DNA of 44,957 nt from Saccoglossus kowalevskii. Taxonomy: Eukaryota; Hemichordata; Enteropneusta; Harrimaniidae. Each line of letters begins with the position of its first letter. Within the stretch, counting starts at the first letter, position 1. The notes beneath the pieces were generated by a model. It worked only from the letters and a program-made list of their open reading frames with translations, was not told the origin of the DNA and did no database searches. Location: positions 17,667-62,623 of the forward strand of contig NW_003136844.1 in NCBI RefSeq assembly GCF_000003605.2, read 5' to 3'. The translations under genes and the position numbers were made by a program. Of the stretch, positions 1-11,934 are shown one piece after another.

Positions 1-2214
1 GTAACTCCCATTTGCATAGAATTCTGAGAAATTTACTCAGAATGCCAAAACTTCTGTTTCTGTTCGCTTTTTGTCTTCATGCATGGTTTTTCTTTAACAT
101 ATGCATAGCTATGTGTACGTTGGTGACAATGGCGTTATATTGCCACCCTCTGATTTACAAACTCCATGTAATGCTAAGTTGTTGAAAGGTTTATTTACTA
201 TCAAAACGTCCGCAGTCCCTCACAAGAAATAATTAAAGGTAGGTAGACCATGTTATGATTATCTCTCAGTAATGCATTTGCCGGGCCAAATTTCTGATCC
301 ATACTACTGCTGAGCAATTCTGATTGGCCCCATACCATGTATTTCATTATTGTTGGCAATGCCACTCATATTCTGAATGCAGGTACAGTGGTATGTAATG
401 TTTGCTCAAAAACTACAATAATATATTAAATCAATTTCTTATAGTAGTAAATAGTGTTCGGTCTCAAAGGTTAATCCACTGTGGCATATAGGATGGATGA
501 GAATGGTCTTGCAAGGAGTGTAAGACCATTCATCAGGTGTGTCATATCACCAATTCCTGACAAAGCCTTATTAGTCCTCGTTCTGACGAAGTGTCATTTT
601 CAATGACTTGTTTTTAAGATGAAACATTGAATTAAAAGTTACCATTCCTTTGAAAGAGACAACCAGCTGTAGTGGTGTAAACTTATAAGGTCTTTCTATT
701 CATTATTGTCATTTGGTAACTAATAAAAACAAAAGAAAATTCAACTCAGTCACAAGAGGGCAATAAATAGTTTTGCAAGTCTCTTAACAGTCGAAAGTAT
801 TTCAGTCTACTACAATTCCAATTTCCACTGAAAATAAAAAAAATAGTCATAGGACTACATGTCTTACAAGTGTGTGTTGCCATGTCACTGATAAAAACTC
901 AGAAAAAAAATAACTAAGGAGATCACAATTTCACTATTGTTTTGAGCTGGCAGTCACGTTGAATAGCATGTAATTATAGAAATTATCTTCCCAAATATCA
1001 CAATGAATGAATTGCAAATTGTGTTAACTACTGGTACCCTAATTAGCATTCTACATTTTAGATTTATACGTGTACTACCATTTTAAACACAAACGTAGAT
1101 TTTAACATTATTGTTTTATGAAGTCTACAGTAATGGTCAAATATGCAATGGCTTAACTTATTTAGATAATTTACATATTCATGAGCTCATTTACATATTT
1201 ATGATCTGATACACTAAACATTAATTGGGTTGCAATATACATTTAGTATCCTAGAACTAAATTTGATGTTTACCTGTTGGTTTAAAGAAAATATCACCAT
1301 TTTATTGCATTTTATTTAGCTTATTTGCATAATTTGTGGTGTATCTTTCTGTATAGAATACAGGATACAACTACAACATGTGAACTAGTCCAGTCGAGTC
1401 GAGTGTGTGGTGTTAGACTCTAGATTTTTTAAAAACTGATTGGATTTTTGTCTTTTGTTGGAATGGTTCTTCAATTTAACACAGGTTTACAATGGAAGCC
1501 TTTTTCTCCCCAGATGAGTATTTAAATAATGTTGCCCTGAAATAGTCAATAATTGAGATATGTATGTGCTTTCTTCTGCGAATTACACAATAAGGGTGAT
1601 ATCTTTTTCTTTTCTATGGATTTCTTTTTAAAACATGACTACATGTAGCTGTCTGAAACGCAGCCAGAGATAAGACTTTAAGGACGAAGATAAGCAATAT
1701 ATTTCCGTCTCAGCCTATTCATTCAGTGTTCATATTTTTTATTAATAGAATGCTATTGAGTATAGGATGATATCGTATTAATGAATAACTGCTATGGGTT
1801 TCTCTAAAGATTCTCCTGTCTTGGTTTCTCTTCATGTAAGCGTTAGTTTGTGATTAATTGCCTCCAGTGTTCTTTTATTCATGATATGCTATGGAGTGAA
1901 AACCATAATCTTTTTCTAGATAGAGAAGAGACAAATCTATATTTCTTATTTTCATTCATAACTAATTATTATATACTATTTCATTTCTGTTTGTCGTCTC
2001 TTATCGCTAAATGTTTTTATGTGTAGTACATGCTACAACTTCATTCAAATTTTTTATATATAAGACAGCATATTTGCAACTTTTACTAAACACTGACTGG
2101 AAGTCACCATTATTTCACAGTGTTTACAGTGTGGAATTTACCAAACCTTAACTTTTTCGTCACGAGCTCCCTCTTTTTATCACAAATTCACAAAATATTC
2201 TTGTTTATAGAAGA
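1..2214. other. A+T-rich unique DNA, no gene seen
   Basis: I see no ORF of useful length, tandem array or recognisable element. Short A/T homopolymers are scattered throughout and all frames are stop-rich. It could be intronic or intergenic. Confidence 0.5.
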
Positions 2215-2310
2215 TTGGGGGGGGGGGACCAAATTATTTGAGTAAAAACTGAAAATTGACTGTTGTCTAAATTAGGGGTCATTTCCAGAAATATAGAAGA
2301 AGATAAGAAA
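2215..2310 (+). repeat. Dispersed repeat copy 1 (partner at 43470-43575)
   Basis: After a G run at about 2217-2227, the segment contains GAGTAAAAACTGAA and then CATTTCCAGAAATAT followed by GAAGAA. The same words occur in the same order and spacing at 43487-43562. Two diverged same-strand copies about 41 kb apart imply an old interspersed repeat. No coding capacity or terminal structure is visible. Confidence 0.55.
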
Positions 2311-3367
2311 GAAAGTGCAGAAAAATTTGGGCGGGAAAGTCTGGTATTGAAAAGGTTAACCCGGACGTCTGACACAATTGTGCTTCTATCAGTTGCATAT
2401 ATGGTGTTTACAATTAGGTGACAAATTATCTATAAAACAAAACCAATTAAAGTCTCTTTTACCAATTGAAGTTCACTGTTCTTCTTCCTAGCCATGCAAA
2501 AACGACATTTGTTTCATTTTCAGTGATAATTTGTTTTTATTTGTCGTTGTCATAATTATGAACACAAAATTTCTATATTAAGTACATATATGTAAGATGT
2601 GCTAGTGGTGAGTGCTGATGAATTCCTCTGTATGGTTGGTGTGATACAATGTATCTGTGTGTTTCTATCCGAGTTGAAAAAGTATAAGATTGTATTACTA
2701 ACATAGGCTAGGTTTACATGCCAATTTTATTGAGGCCAAACTATTACTCATTCCACCAATTAACTGGAGATTATCGCTTGTGTGATAATATGGGTGTGAC
2801 TGAACTGAATCAGCTTGCTTGACTTGGGGTTCTCGTTTTATGTTGGGACTTGGTTTTTTGAGAAAAACTCAACTCTATCAGTTTTGAGCTTTTCACATTT
2901 ACTGGAACACAGTCATTTTTGCTGACTCCAATAAAATGCTGTCATGTAAATAAGGTACCGGGAATAACATGTTTTATTGAACACATCTCAGGTCATTGCC
3001 TCCAAATACAATCAATCAAATTTATCTAGTCCAACTAGATCTTTCAAAGAAATGTTGTCATGTTATAATCCCTATACCTTACAAACAAAAGTCAAAGTGT
3101 GATCATGTGTTTGCAGGATTAAAAGCTGCATAATTCATGCACGTCACTGATGCTTTCAAAACACACTCTGAATATATATGCAAATTTCTGTCGTTTCTTA
3201 CTGTTATGTATATGATATGAACCATTTTTCTGATGCTTTTCAGTAATTTTAGTTGATTATATTTTCAATTTCAGTAATAAATACCTTTTCAATTGTATAC
3301 CCTTTCCTAGACACTGACTCAAAAAAAGGGACTTCTTTTGATCACACACACACACATATATATATTT
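2311..3367. other. Unique DNA with a short CA/TA microsatellite
   Basis: No gene is seen. A (CA)n(TA)n tract lies at about 3345-3366, directly before the family A fragment. Confidence 0.45.
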
Positions 3368-3411
3368 ATCATATTTTCTCTTTTAGATGCATCTCCAATA
3401 GAAGCACATAA
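3368..3411 (+). mobile_element. Family A miniature element, left-end fragment
   Basis: The segment reads TATTTTCTCTTTTAGATGCA and then TCTCCAATAGAAGCACAT. This matches the left end of family A: a TATTTGCTC block followed by two 17-bp motifs of the form CTCTAATAGAAGCRCAY. The interior and right end are not recognisable downstream, so this is a truncated or eroded solo copy. It shows the 17-bp motif pair in single-copy form outside the satellite. Confidence 0.6.
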
Positions 3412-3504
3412 AATTTGTTGTTTTTTCCTAAGAAATTAAAAACTTATTTTGACCAGTGAAATTTTTGTATAAAGTATATGTGCTATCATCAATCATTTTC
3501 AAGA

Positions 3505-3985
3505 CATGTCTTGGCTGATTTTCATTTAAACTTTGATTAAACATCACACATAGTGGGTTACTTATGCATGTCAGTTTGTATTGTGATTTGGTCGTGACTG
3601 GCGGACATGTTGGTTTTATTTTAATGTGTTCTTAGCCGTATCTCAGATGTGCTTTGACCAATTATGTTTAAAGTAGGTATTAAGACCTATTGGTTTATTA
3701 TTTAATATTTTGATTGATTTGGTTCAAAGACAAGACATATGTATCTTGATTTTTTTTTCGTTTTGTAAACCTCTTACCAACTGGCATGCATTCTAGTCCT
3801 AAAAAACATTTGAACACGTCATACAATGTTTATCAGATTGCTCTTAGACAATTTTATTCAAACTTGATTTGGACATCACACATGATGATTTTGATGCATG
3901 TCTAGTCAGTTTGGTGTGATTTAAAATAGTTGAATGCTGGTCATGTTGGTTTTTATTATTTCTTTGACCATTTATTTGACATACC
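3505..3985 (+). repeat. Two diverged direct repeats, period about 320-330 bp
   Basis: The first unit contains a TTTAAACTTTGATTAAACATC block, then CATCACACATA, ATGCATGTCAGTTTG and GACATGTTGGTTTTATT. The second unit, around 3850-3960, has ATTCAAACTTGATTTGGACA, CATCACACATGATG, ATGCATGTCTAGTCAG and GTCATGTTGGTTTTTATT in the same order. Both are followed by a CTTTGACCA-like word. This is a tandemly duplicated dispersed repeat without coding potential. Similar low-complexity families are widespread in marine invertebrate genomes, but I cannot name this one. Confidence 0.55.
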
Positions 3986-6900
3986 CATTATATTCAAGAA
4001 AGTTTTTTACAACATGCTGAACACCACATTTAATTATAATCTTTATCTTTCATTATTTATAATTATAAAAACTGGTCGAGGACTATGTCATTGAAAATGA
4101 CTTGTCATCTTTATTATATGAAATCTTGAAATTGTTAAAAATACCTTCATCTCAGTGTTTAATGATTTACATTTTAAAAAGGATTACTGTTTACAAGTTA
4201 ATATGAGAAAGTTGATCGATTCTGAAATCCCTGAAAAGGATTCAGACGAATTCTCAATCTTTCTTTGTTCATCGATGTACGTCATGCGATGAAGACGTTT
4301 ATTATTCATCACTGGTGTGGAAAGTTACAATTGAAGTAACGATTTCTTCTGACTGAAAATAGAAATTGACGATTGTCGATTGTGCTTTTACATTCAGAGT
4401 AGGAGACTGATTTAAAAAAAAAAAGTGATTAGCATCTTTTGTATCCATGGTGACATGTTTTTGCTCACTCTATAGCGTTATAGCCCCGCTTTGATAGCTT
4501 ATTTGAACTAAAAAAAATATTTCCAACATTTATAGGTAATCCACCTCTATTTTTAGTGTACAGTTTTGAGAAGAATTAATCTAAGCCATTTGAAATTCTT
4601 TAGTCATGTTTGACCTTCTTGTGTGCAATTCTGATATTCAGGAAATAAACCAATACTTTTCACAGTTTTCTAAGATCAGGGTATTCAACTTTTATAACCA
4701 TGTACAGTGATATGATATAGATCTCAAGAGGAGTGAATTCTCATGCTTTGCGAGTGTTTGAAAACTACCCCATTCCATGCTCACCAATCAAAATTAAAAT
4801 ATCATGAATATCAACTTTTTTTCACAAATTTTTTTTTTCAAATGTAGAAGTAATTTAAGACTTTGAACTGACATGTGATTCTTTGATGAAATCAGTTGGT
4901 TGGAATCTCATAAAATATTCTTTTTTGTTTTTATTGTTAAATTGTTTGTATTATTGGAATTTATGTTTAGAATTTTGGTTTAATAAAAAGACAGAAAAAA
5001 TGAATCTATTTAAAATTTAGGATAATGCTGTTTTGTGAGAAAGAGATTAAAGCAAACACTATCATTGTACAATCAGTGCCCTGACGAGTTCACAGTTGCT
5101 ATTTGAATAGTCTTGGGTTATTGCCGTTGTATTCCAGTCCTTAATGTGATTAGAGCCAGCAACGCAACTGCTAGTGATTACGAGTGAGGGAGACGGTTGT
5201 GATAAGGTCAGCTGACTTTCAGACTCTTTTTTGCAAATTACTTTAACCTTGTGTTCAAGTGAACATAGCTCTCTACCTAGTTGTTTCTCCTAATCTATCT
5301 GCTTAATATTGTATATACGATATTCAGCTGCTGTTAACATTTATCAATAATTTATTATTAGTTTAAACTTTCAAACTCATTTAAATTGATTCTGTTCTTC
5401 TATAAAAAAAAAAGATAACAAATATTTGTAAGGGTTTGTATAACAATAATTATTAGTTGTACAATATTTGATTAACCTTATAAACTTGCTTGGACCTGTT
5501 TACCCCAACTCTGCTTTCCACCTATTGTTATACAGATCACTACTTTCTAGGCCATGCTTTGATTGGTTAATCTGTGCTAACTTAGTCCCATTGTTATGCT
5601 AATACTGGAACCTCTTGTCTCTTACCTGAACAGAGATTGAATTTCACTCGGCTTTCTTGTCACACGTGAATACACTGAATACATTAGTGACGACCGTGTA
5701 TTGATTCACACAATTACCAGTTTACTCACTATGCACGTAATTGTTCCTGTCTATTTATCAAGTCGGCACCCGAGTACAAACTGAACGAAACATTCCTTTA
5801 CGTCACTTTCTTCAATTTTTTTATCTCAACGACTGGATTGTGCTCTCTACGGGTCGCAGGTGGGTGAGAGTTGTCTTTATTCCTCTTGTGTACTTTGTTT
5901 GTTTTCATTTTAAATTCGACAACTGGTTTGTTTTGATGACTTATTTGTGTTACAGATTTGGTATCCCCTTACCTGAGTGTACTAACCACAACGATTAGGG
6001 ACTTCACCACAAAACAATTGGCATTGTCGAGAACAATCACGCAATGTCATTGATCATGTACAAGTTTTTATTTTAATGACTCGTTTGGTGAAAATGACAG
6101 TTTCCATGCATGTGAACAGTGTGAGATCTATCTCAAAACGTTTAAGCCGACTGTACACGCTAGATTTAGTACTAATAAAAGCCGGCATTTAGACACTGTG
6201 TTTCAGCTATTGTTTGCCACGTTAGACTCACTATTAACTGTATAACTGTGAAGAATCATGCCCTTGCAGTCATCCTGCCGGTATTGGTTTTATTGCTCTG
6301 TAATGAGTTTTTGTTTGAATTACATATGCGCCAGTTGACTCGTAATATAGTAATTGCTCAGAGCATTTCCGATCTATTTTGCTGAACAGTTTTTTTCAAA
6401 AAGGAACTAACAAATTTTTATATATACTCATAAATTTGTTCACACATGATCTTAGCAAAAATGTCTTTGCTACTTACTCTATAAACATTTTGATTTTTTC
6501 GCCAGAAGTTGTTGTCATTTGTTAATTTGCAACAGTTTTCATCATTGAAATTTCATGAATTCAGTTTTATTTTAATTCTTTTAGATATTTTTTTTTAATT
6601 TTTCTTGCCTTGCACCAGATGCGTGCATGAAAGCATGAAGTGTGTGAAATTTTCTTGGATATGACAATAGTGACCTTGTTGCTAGGGTTGTTGCTGGGCT
6701 CCTCACTCATGATTTTTCCAGACTTTGTGTCTCCATAACTACGTCCTCAATACATTCACTTTGTTCTTAACTTGAATTTTATCTATTTCACGTTCCCGCC
6801 AACAATTTGAATTTTACCCCACAACTCATTTCAGAGGCTCAATTTGATAATGATGACAGATTTTAATCAAAAGTTGCATGTCACCTCCTAAGATATTCAA

Positions 6901-7229
6901 AAGTAATCCATTTGTATTCATCATTCGTACCTCCATTCTTCAGACTGAAATTGATGACCTCGTTATTTGAAAAACCAAGGCTGTTTTCTTTTCACGTTCT
7001 CAGAATGATTTTTGTGAGAGTAGAATGTTATCAGGCAATAATAAAACTGTTAACATTTTATGTGCTTTGATGTTCTTTCTGAAGTAATTGACTTGGAAGT
7101 GTGCAGCTTTCAGCATGTGTGTTTAAACAGTCTGTGTTCTGTATTGATTTTAGTCTAGTCATCAAAGTATTTCTGTGGTGTAATCAAGAATGAGATATGT
7201 AGATTTCTGGATTCACCATTTTATATGGT
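3986..7229. other. Unique A+T-rich DNA, no gene supported
   Basis: The longest open frame here is 85 codons at 5741-5998 on the plus strand. It shows no recognisable domain and sits in stop-rich sequence, so I do not call it a gene. No repeat structure stands out. It could be intronic. Confidence 0.45.
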
Positions 7230-9290
7230 ATAACGTATTTTCTCTATTTGAAGCGCACCTCTAATAGAAGCACAAATACTATATTTGCTCTATTAGAAGC
7301 GCATCTCTAATCAAAACACATTTACTGTATTTGCTCTATTAGAAGCACATCTCCAATAGAAACACATTTACTGTATTTGCTTTATTAGAAGCGCATCTCT
7401 AATCAAAACACATTTACTGTATTTGCTCTAATAGAAGCTCATCTCTAATAGAAGCACATTTACTGTATTTGCTCTATTAGAAGCACACCTCTAATCAAAA
7501 CATATTTACTGTATTTGCTCTATTAGAAGCGCATCTCTAATCAAAACATATTTACTGTATTTGCCATATTAGAAGTGCACCTCTAATAAAAACACATTTA
7601 CTGTATTTGCTCTATTAGAAGCTCATCTCTAATAGAAGCACATTTACTGTATTTGCTCTATTAGAAGCGCATCTCTAATAGAAGCACATTTACTGTATTT
7701 GCTCTTTTAGAAGCGCATCTCTAATCAAAACATATTTACTGTATTTGCCATATTAGAAGCACACCTCTTATAGAAGCACATTTACTGTATTTGCTCTATT
7801 AGAAGCGCATCTCTAATAGAAGCACATTTACTGTATTTGCTCTTTTAGAAGCGCATCTCTAATCAAAACATATTTACTGTATTTGCCATATTAGAAGCAC
7901 ACCTCTTATAGAAGCACATTTACTGTATTTGCTCTATTAGAAGCACACCTCTAATAGCAGCACATTTACTGTATTTGCTCTATTAGAAGCGCATCTCTAA
8001 TAGCAGCACATTTACTGTATTTGCTCTATTAGAAGCTCATCTCTAATAGAAACACATTTACCGTATTTGCCATATTAGAAGTGCACCTCTAACAGAAACA
8101 CATTTACTGTATTTGCTCTATTAGAAGCGCATCTCTAATAGAAACACATTTACTGTATTTGCTCTATTAGAAGCTCATCTCTAATAGAAGCACATTTACT
8201 GTATTTGCTCTATTAGAAGCACACCTCTTATAGAAGCACATTTACTGTATTTGCTCTATTAGAAGCGCATCTCTAATCTAAACACATTCACTGTATTTGC
8301 TCTATTAGAAGCACACCTCTAATAGCTGCACATTTACTGTATTTGCTCTATTAGAAGTGCACCTCTAATAGCAGCACATTTACTGTATTTGCTCTATTAG
8401 AAGTGCACCTCTAATAGCAGCACATTTACTGTATTTGCTCTATTAGAAGCGCATCTCTAATCTAAACACATTCACTGTATTTGCTCTATTAGAAGCGTAC
8501 CTCTAATAGCAGCACATTTACTGTATTTGCTCTATTAGAAGCACACCTCTAATAGAAACACATTTACTGTATTTGCTCTATTAGAAGCGCACCTCTAATA
8601 GCAGCACACCTCTAATAGCAGCACATTTACTGTATTTTCTCTATTAGAAACGCATCTCTAATAGCAGCACATTTACTGTATTTGCTCTATTAGAAGTGCA
8701 CCTCTAATAGCAGCACATTTACTGTATTTGCTCTATTAGAAGCACACCTCTAATAGCAGCACATTTACTGTATTTGCTCTATTAGAAGCGTACCTCTAAT
8801 AGCAGCACATTTACTGTATTTGCTCTATTAGAAGCACACCTCTAATAGAAACACATTTACTGTATTTGCTCTATTAGAAGCGCACCTCTAATAGCAGCAC
8901 ATTTACTGTATTTTCTCTATTAGAAACGCATCTCTAATAGCAGCCCATTTACTGTATTTGCTCTATTAGAAACGCATCTCTAATAGAAACACATTCACTG
9001 TATTTGCTCTATTAGAAGCACATCTCTAATCAAAACACATTTACTGTATTTGCTCTATTAGAAGCGCATCTCTAATCAAAACGCATTTACTGTATTTGCT
9101 CTATTAGAAACTCGCCTCTAATCAAACGCATTTACTGTATTTGCTCTATTAGAAGCTCACCTCTAATCAAAACGCATTTACTGTATTTGCTCTATTAGAA
9201 GCACACCTCTAATAGAAACACATTTACTGTATTTGCTCTATTAGAAGCACACCTCTAATAGAAACACATTTTCCTTATTAAAAGCGCAAT
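7230..9290 (+). repeat. 46-bp satellite array, about 45 units
   Basis: The unit is CTCTATTAGAAGCGCAT + CTCTAATAGAAGCACAT + TTACTGTATTTG (17 + 17 + 12 = 46). The 46-bp spacing was checked directly between 7324 and 7370. The copy number is array length divided by unit length. Variants fall into recurring classes: CAAAACACAT, GCAGCACAT, GAAACACAT, and CCATATTAGAAG in place of CTCTATTAGAAG. A three-unit (138-bp) block around 7636-7774 is repeated almost exactly at 7774-7912. Another multi-unit block near 8530-8660 recurs near 8820-8945. One unit around 8579-8641 carries a third 17-bp motif and is 63 bp long. These features fit unequal exchange at several scales. No spacers and no coding. Confidence 0.92.
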
Positions 9291-9391
9291 AATTGCATTT
9301 ATTGTATGCTTGGTCATCAATGTATAACATTCTGACCTGCACTGTTATTTTCCTATTCAAGTAATGCACTACTAATAGCTAAAATTTGGTA
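7230..9391 (+). mobile_element. Family A miniature element enlarged by an internal satellite
   Basis: The left edge reads TAACGTATTTTCTC and runs into the motif pair CTCTATTTGAAGCGCAC / CTCTAATAGAAGCAC. The right edge at about 9362-9391 reads AATGCACTACTAATAGC and ends TTTGGTA. Reverse-complemented, it resembles the left edge (TACCAAATTTTAGCTATTAG). Between the array and the right end, 9291-9312 carries ATTGCATTTATTGTATGCT. The same word is in the interior of the unexpanded copies at 22585-22739 (GAATTTATTGTATGCTGG) and 34889-35020 (GTATTTAGTGTATGCTG). The parts therefore fall in the order left end, tandem copies of left end, interior, right end. Normal copies are about 130-155 bp and this one is about 2.16 kb. 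TA flanks both ends. There is no ORF, so it is non-autonomous. I infer that the array was born inside the element. Confidence 0.75.
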
Positions 9392-10792
9392 TGTTGTTTT
9401 TGTTCATGTATAAAAATTCTATGTGACGTATGTCTTCCCTATCTTTGAGTGTTTTGCAATTTATAATTCTATATGGTGTTCAGAATGTGCAGAATAAACA
9501 TGCCGTACAGTATCTGTTTGCTGAAGTGTCTGTTACCTCACAATAATGTATCTCATCCGGGGTTATAGCATTACGGGCAGAATACAGTGCTATGGCTGTC
9601 AGTGCAATTGTGTGCAGTGCAAGTAATAAAAAAAATGTATTTTGAATATTAAATACATGCATTGTCTATATCACATACTTGTTGATTTGAACACAGCATG
9701 CTGTGGAAATTTAATTACTACAAGATTGTCTTCACAATCCTGTTAGTGTGTTCAGTATATCCATGAAGTGTTTGTGTACGAAACTCAAACTCCAAATTGG
9801 AATGCCTTGGTAATTGTATTTTTTTAAATGTTTGGTATTCCATCTCCTGAACTAAAAGCTGTTGAAAGCTGTATCAACATTATGTTATATGAGTGAAGTG
9901 ACATCATAAAAAATGTGCCTTTTTCAGACGGTTTTATAGCCCTAATCCTTGGAAATAATTTATCTCAAAGTGTTCTTTTCTGAGGTATCAGCAATACGTG
10001 TTTAGCGTTCATGAGATTTTTTTAATTTTAGTGTGTGTGGAATTTGTTACTCTCTCTCACTCTCTTTCTATGCAATTACTGCTACAGAAATTACGACATG
10101 CAAGAAAAGGCAATCCATTTGTCAATAAAAGTAATAACACTTCTCATTTAGGCTATCAGTAAACACCTCCGGGGAAAAATTGCAATTATGGTCACGCTTA
10201 TGCAAGTGTTGACCTCGTATGAATACGTTCACCTTGTGAAGTCTTAAAGATGCCACGCCCACCTCCCATTATATCAAAAAGTATGTCTTGCCTTAAGGAA
10301 GTCACCGTAATAACAATCATTTCTTGTTGAATTAGAATAATCAAACATTTTGCAGTTTTACGATAATTTGACTAAAATTGAATTATTACGTGCTGTTTTG
10401 TAATTGTCATGCACACATCAATAATAATTTTACAAATATACGCAAATGATAGTTTTTCTGTTTAAAGTTTTACTCAAATAAATAGTTTTACCTCTGCATG
10501 AAACATTTCAGATGAAAAGACCAAACTTTATAATAAAGGAAATGTAATGTCAAAATCTATTTTTTCTTGCAAATAAAATAATAAGGAAAATTTTTTGATA
10601 TCCTGCAGACATAAAATGAAACTAAAAATTGTTTTTTTTTTTGAAAAAAGAAGATTTGGTTAAAAACCTAAAATTTGTTTTTCAATGTAAACATTGTTTG
10701 AGGAACCTAGCGAGTGTACAAGCAATTCTTATTGTCGATGCATTTTGGATAAATCTTTCATTTATATTATGACATACAAATGTAAAACTCCA
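9392..10792. other. Unique DNA, no gene seen
   Basis: A 60-codon minus-strand frame at 9480-9662 has no recognisable content. Otherwise the stretch is A+T-rich with A and T homopolymers. Nothing further is seen. Confidence 0.4.
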
Positions 10793-11128
10793 TATTGTAT
10801 TTGCTGTACTGTGAAATACTTTATTTTCACTTGGAATTCATTTTCGCTGTAGGGATGATTCAGTGAAAATAAAATCCAGTGAATATACCTTTTTCCTATG
10901 TTTTACATTCATCTCGCCAAAAATTAGTGAAAATATATTCCATACAAAACACCCAAAATGATATTTTCAGCAAAAATTAATTGCAGTTAAAATAAAGTAA
11001 TTTATAGTATTAGAAACACATCTCCAATAAAGGTTTGCCTTGGCCTACAAAATAGTTTTTATTTTGACCGTAGACACCTCCCTGTCATTTATGTAAGCAT
11101 ATGCACTTCTAATGGAACAAATACGGTA
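10793..11128 (+). mobile_element. Family A element interrupted by a family B insertion
   Basis: The left end TATTGTATTTGCTGTA stops at 10808. The rest of the element resumes at 11008 with TATTAGAAACACATCTCC and ends at 11128 with CACTTCTAATGGAAC and ATACGGTA. With 10809-11007 and one TA removed, the joined flanks read as an ordinary family A left end (TTTGCT-x-TATTAGAA). The right terminus, reverse-complemented (TACCGTATTTGTTCCATTAG), pairs with the left, and TA flanks both sides. Its intact right end makes it the best guide to the family boundary. It has no ORF. Confidence 0.75.
10809..11007 (-). mobile_element. Family B palindromic element, nested copy
   Basis: The left end CTGTGAAATACTTTATTTTC followed by ACTTGGAATTCATTTTCGCTG pairs with the right end CAGCAAAAATTAATTGCAGT...AAAATAAAGTAATTTATAG as imperfect inverted repeats of about 45 bp. 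It is flanked by TA on each side. The interior has CCAGTGAATATACC and CCTATGTTTTACATTC. These are the reverse complements of interior words in the copies at 30030-30207 and 34572-34732, so this copy is in the opposite orientation. It has no ORF and is MITE-like. Confidence 0.78.
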
Positions 11129-11930
11129 ATATTTGATCAGATAAATGAAATGTTTTTCATTCATGAAAAATAATCTTAAAATTGGATATAGGTTCATTTA
11201 ATACCCAAATATGGTCAAACAGTACAGAGCCTGATATGAAAAATTATTGTACTGATTGTACATCATATTTTGTAGTTGATTCAAGTTGAAATTAAAATCA
11301 ACGAGAACTAGGGATATTGCCGCTGTCCTGTGTCCTGTGAATGTAGTAAACATGTACCAATAACTCATATTGGTTAGGGTCAACTTGTTGGTGATATTCA
11401 ATTATTTTGAGAGATTTTATTGAATTTTCACCCAGAGTTGATGTTATTGCAATTCGAGTCATGCTGTAAAATAGATGTGTTTAACTTACCAATCTCTCAT
11501 CTATTAAGAAATCATTTGTATGATGTATTTGATCAAATGAGACATTCTCTATCATAATGAAATTGTACCCCCAGATTTACTGGGATGTGTGACCTTTTTT
11601 TTTGGGGGGGGGGGGTCATGCATGAGGTGTATGAATTAACAGTATGAATAATTTTTTTGTTTTCTGTCATCTGTTTTTTCTAACCAAGGAAAACTGTCAT
11701 AATAAATAAGTTTGCTTGATTTAATAGCTGTTTTCATATGGTCATTAAAAACCCACTAAAAAAATTATATTAAATTTATAATAATTTATGACAGCGATAA
11801 TTAAATTGTAACACACCATATATCATGTTGTCATGATCAGTCAAAATACATGTCATCTATCAAAATGGTGAAATATTAAGACTTGGCATGAGAGGCAATG
11901 TCGGAATCTTCTGAATACAACAACATTTAA
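11129..11930. other. Unique DNA with a T-run/G-run junction
   Basis: A run of T passes directly into a run of about 12 G near 11595-11615. Otherwise the stretch is A+T-rich. A 67-codon minus-strand frame at 11198-11401 is unrecognised and not called. Confidence 0.4.
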
Positions 11931-11934
11931 TCAG

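Noticed and set aside
2215-2228. G-run as a functional G-quadruplex
   Set aside because: A single G homopolymer at a dispersed-repeat edge; there is no evidence of function.
5741-5998. 85-codon ORF
   Set aside because: No recognisable family. It is hydrophobic and aromatic-rich, as expected from T-rich random sequence.
7230-9290. CRISPR-like array
   Set aside because: The repeats are contiguous 46-bp units without unique spacers, in an animal-type genome, and no cas genes are present.
10030-10075. TCTC-rich tract as a regulatory GAGA-type element
   Set aside because: Too short and degenerate, with no gene nearby to support regulation.
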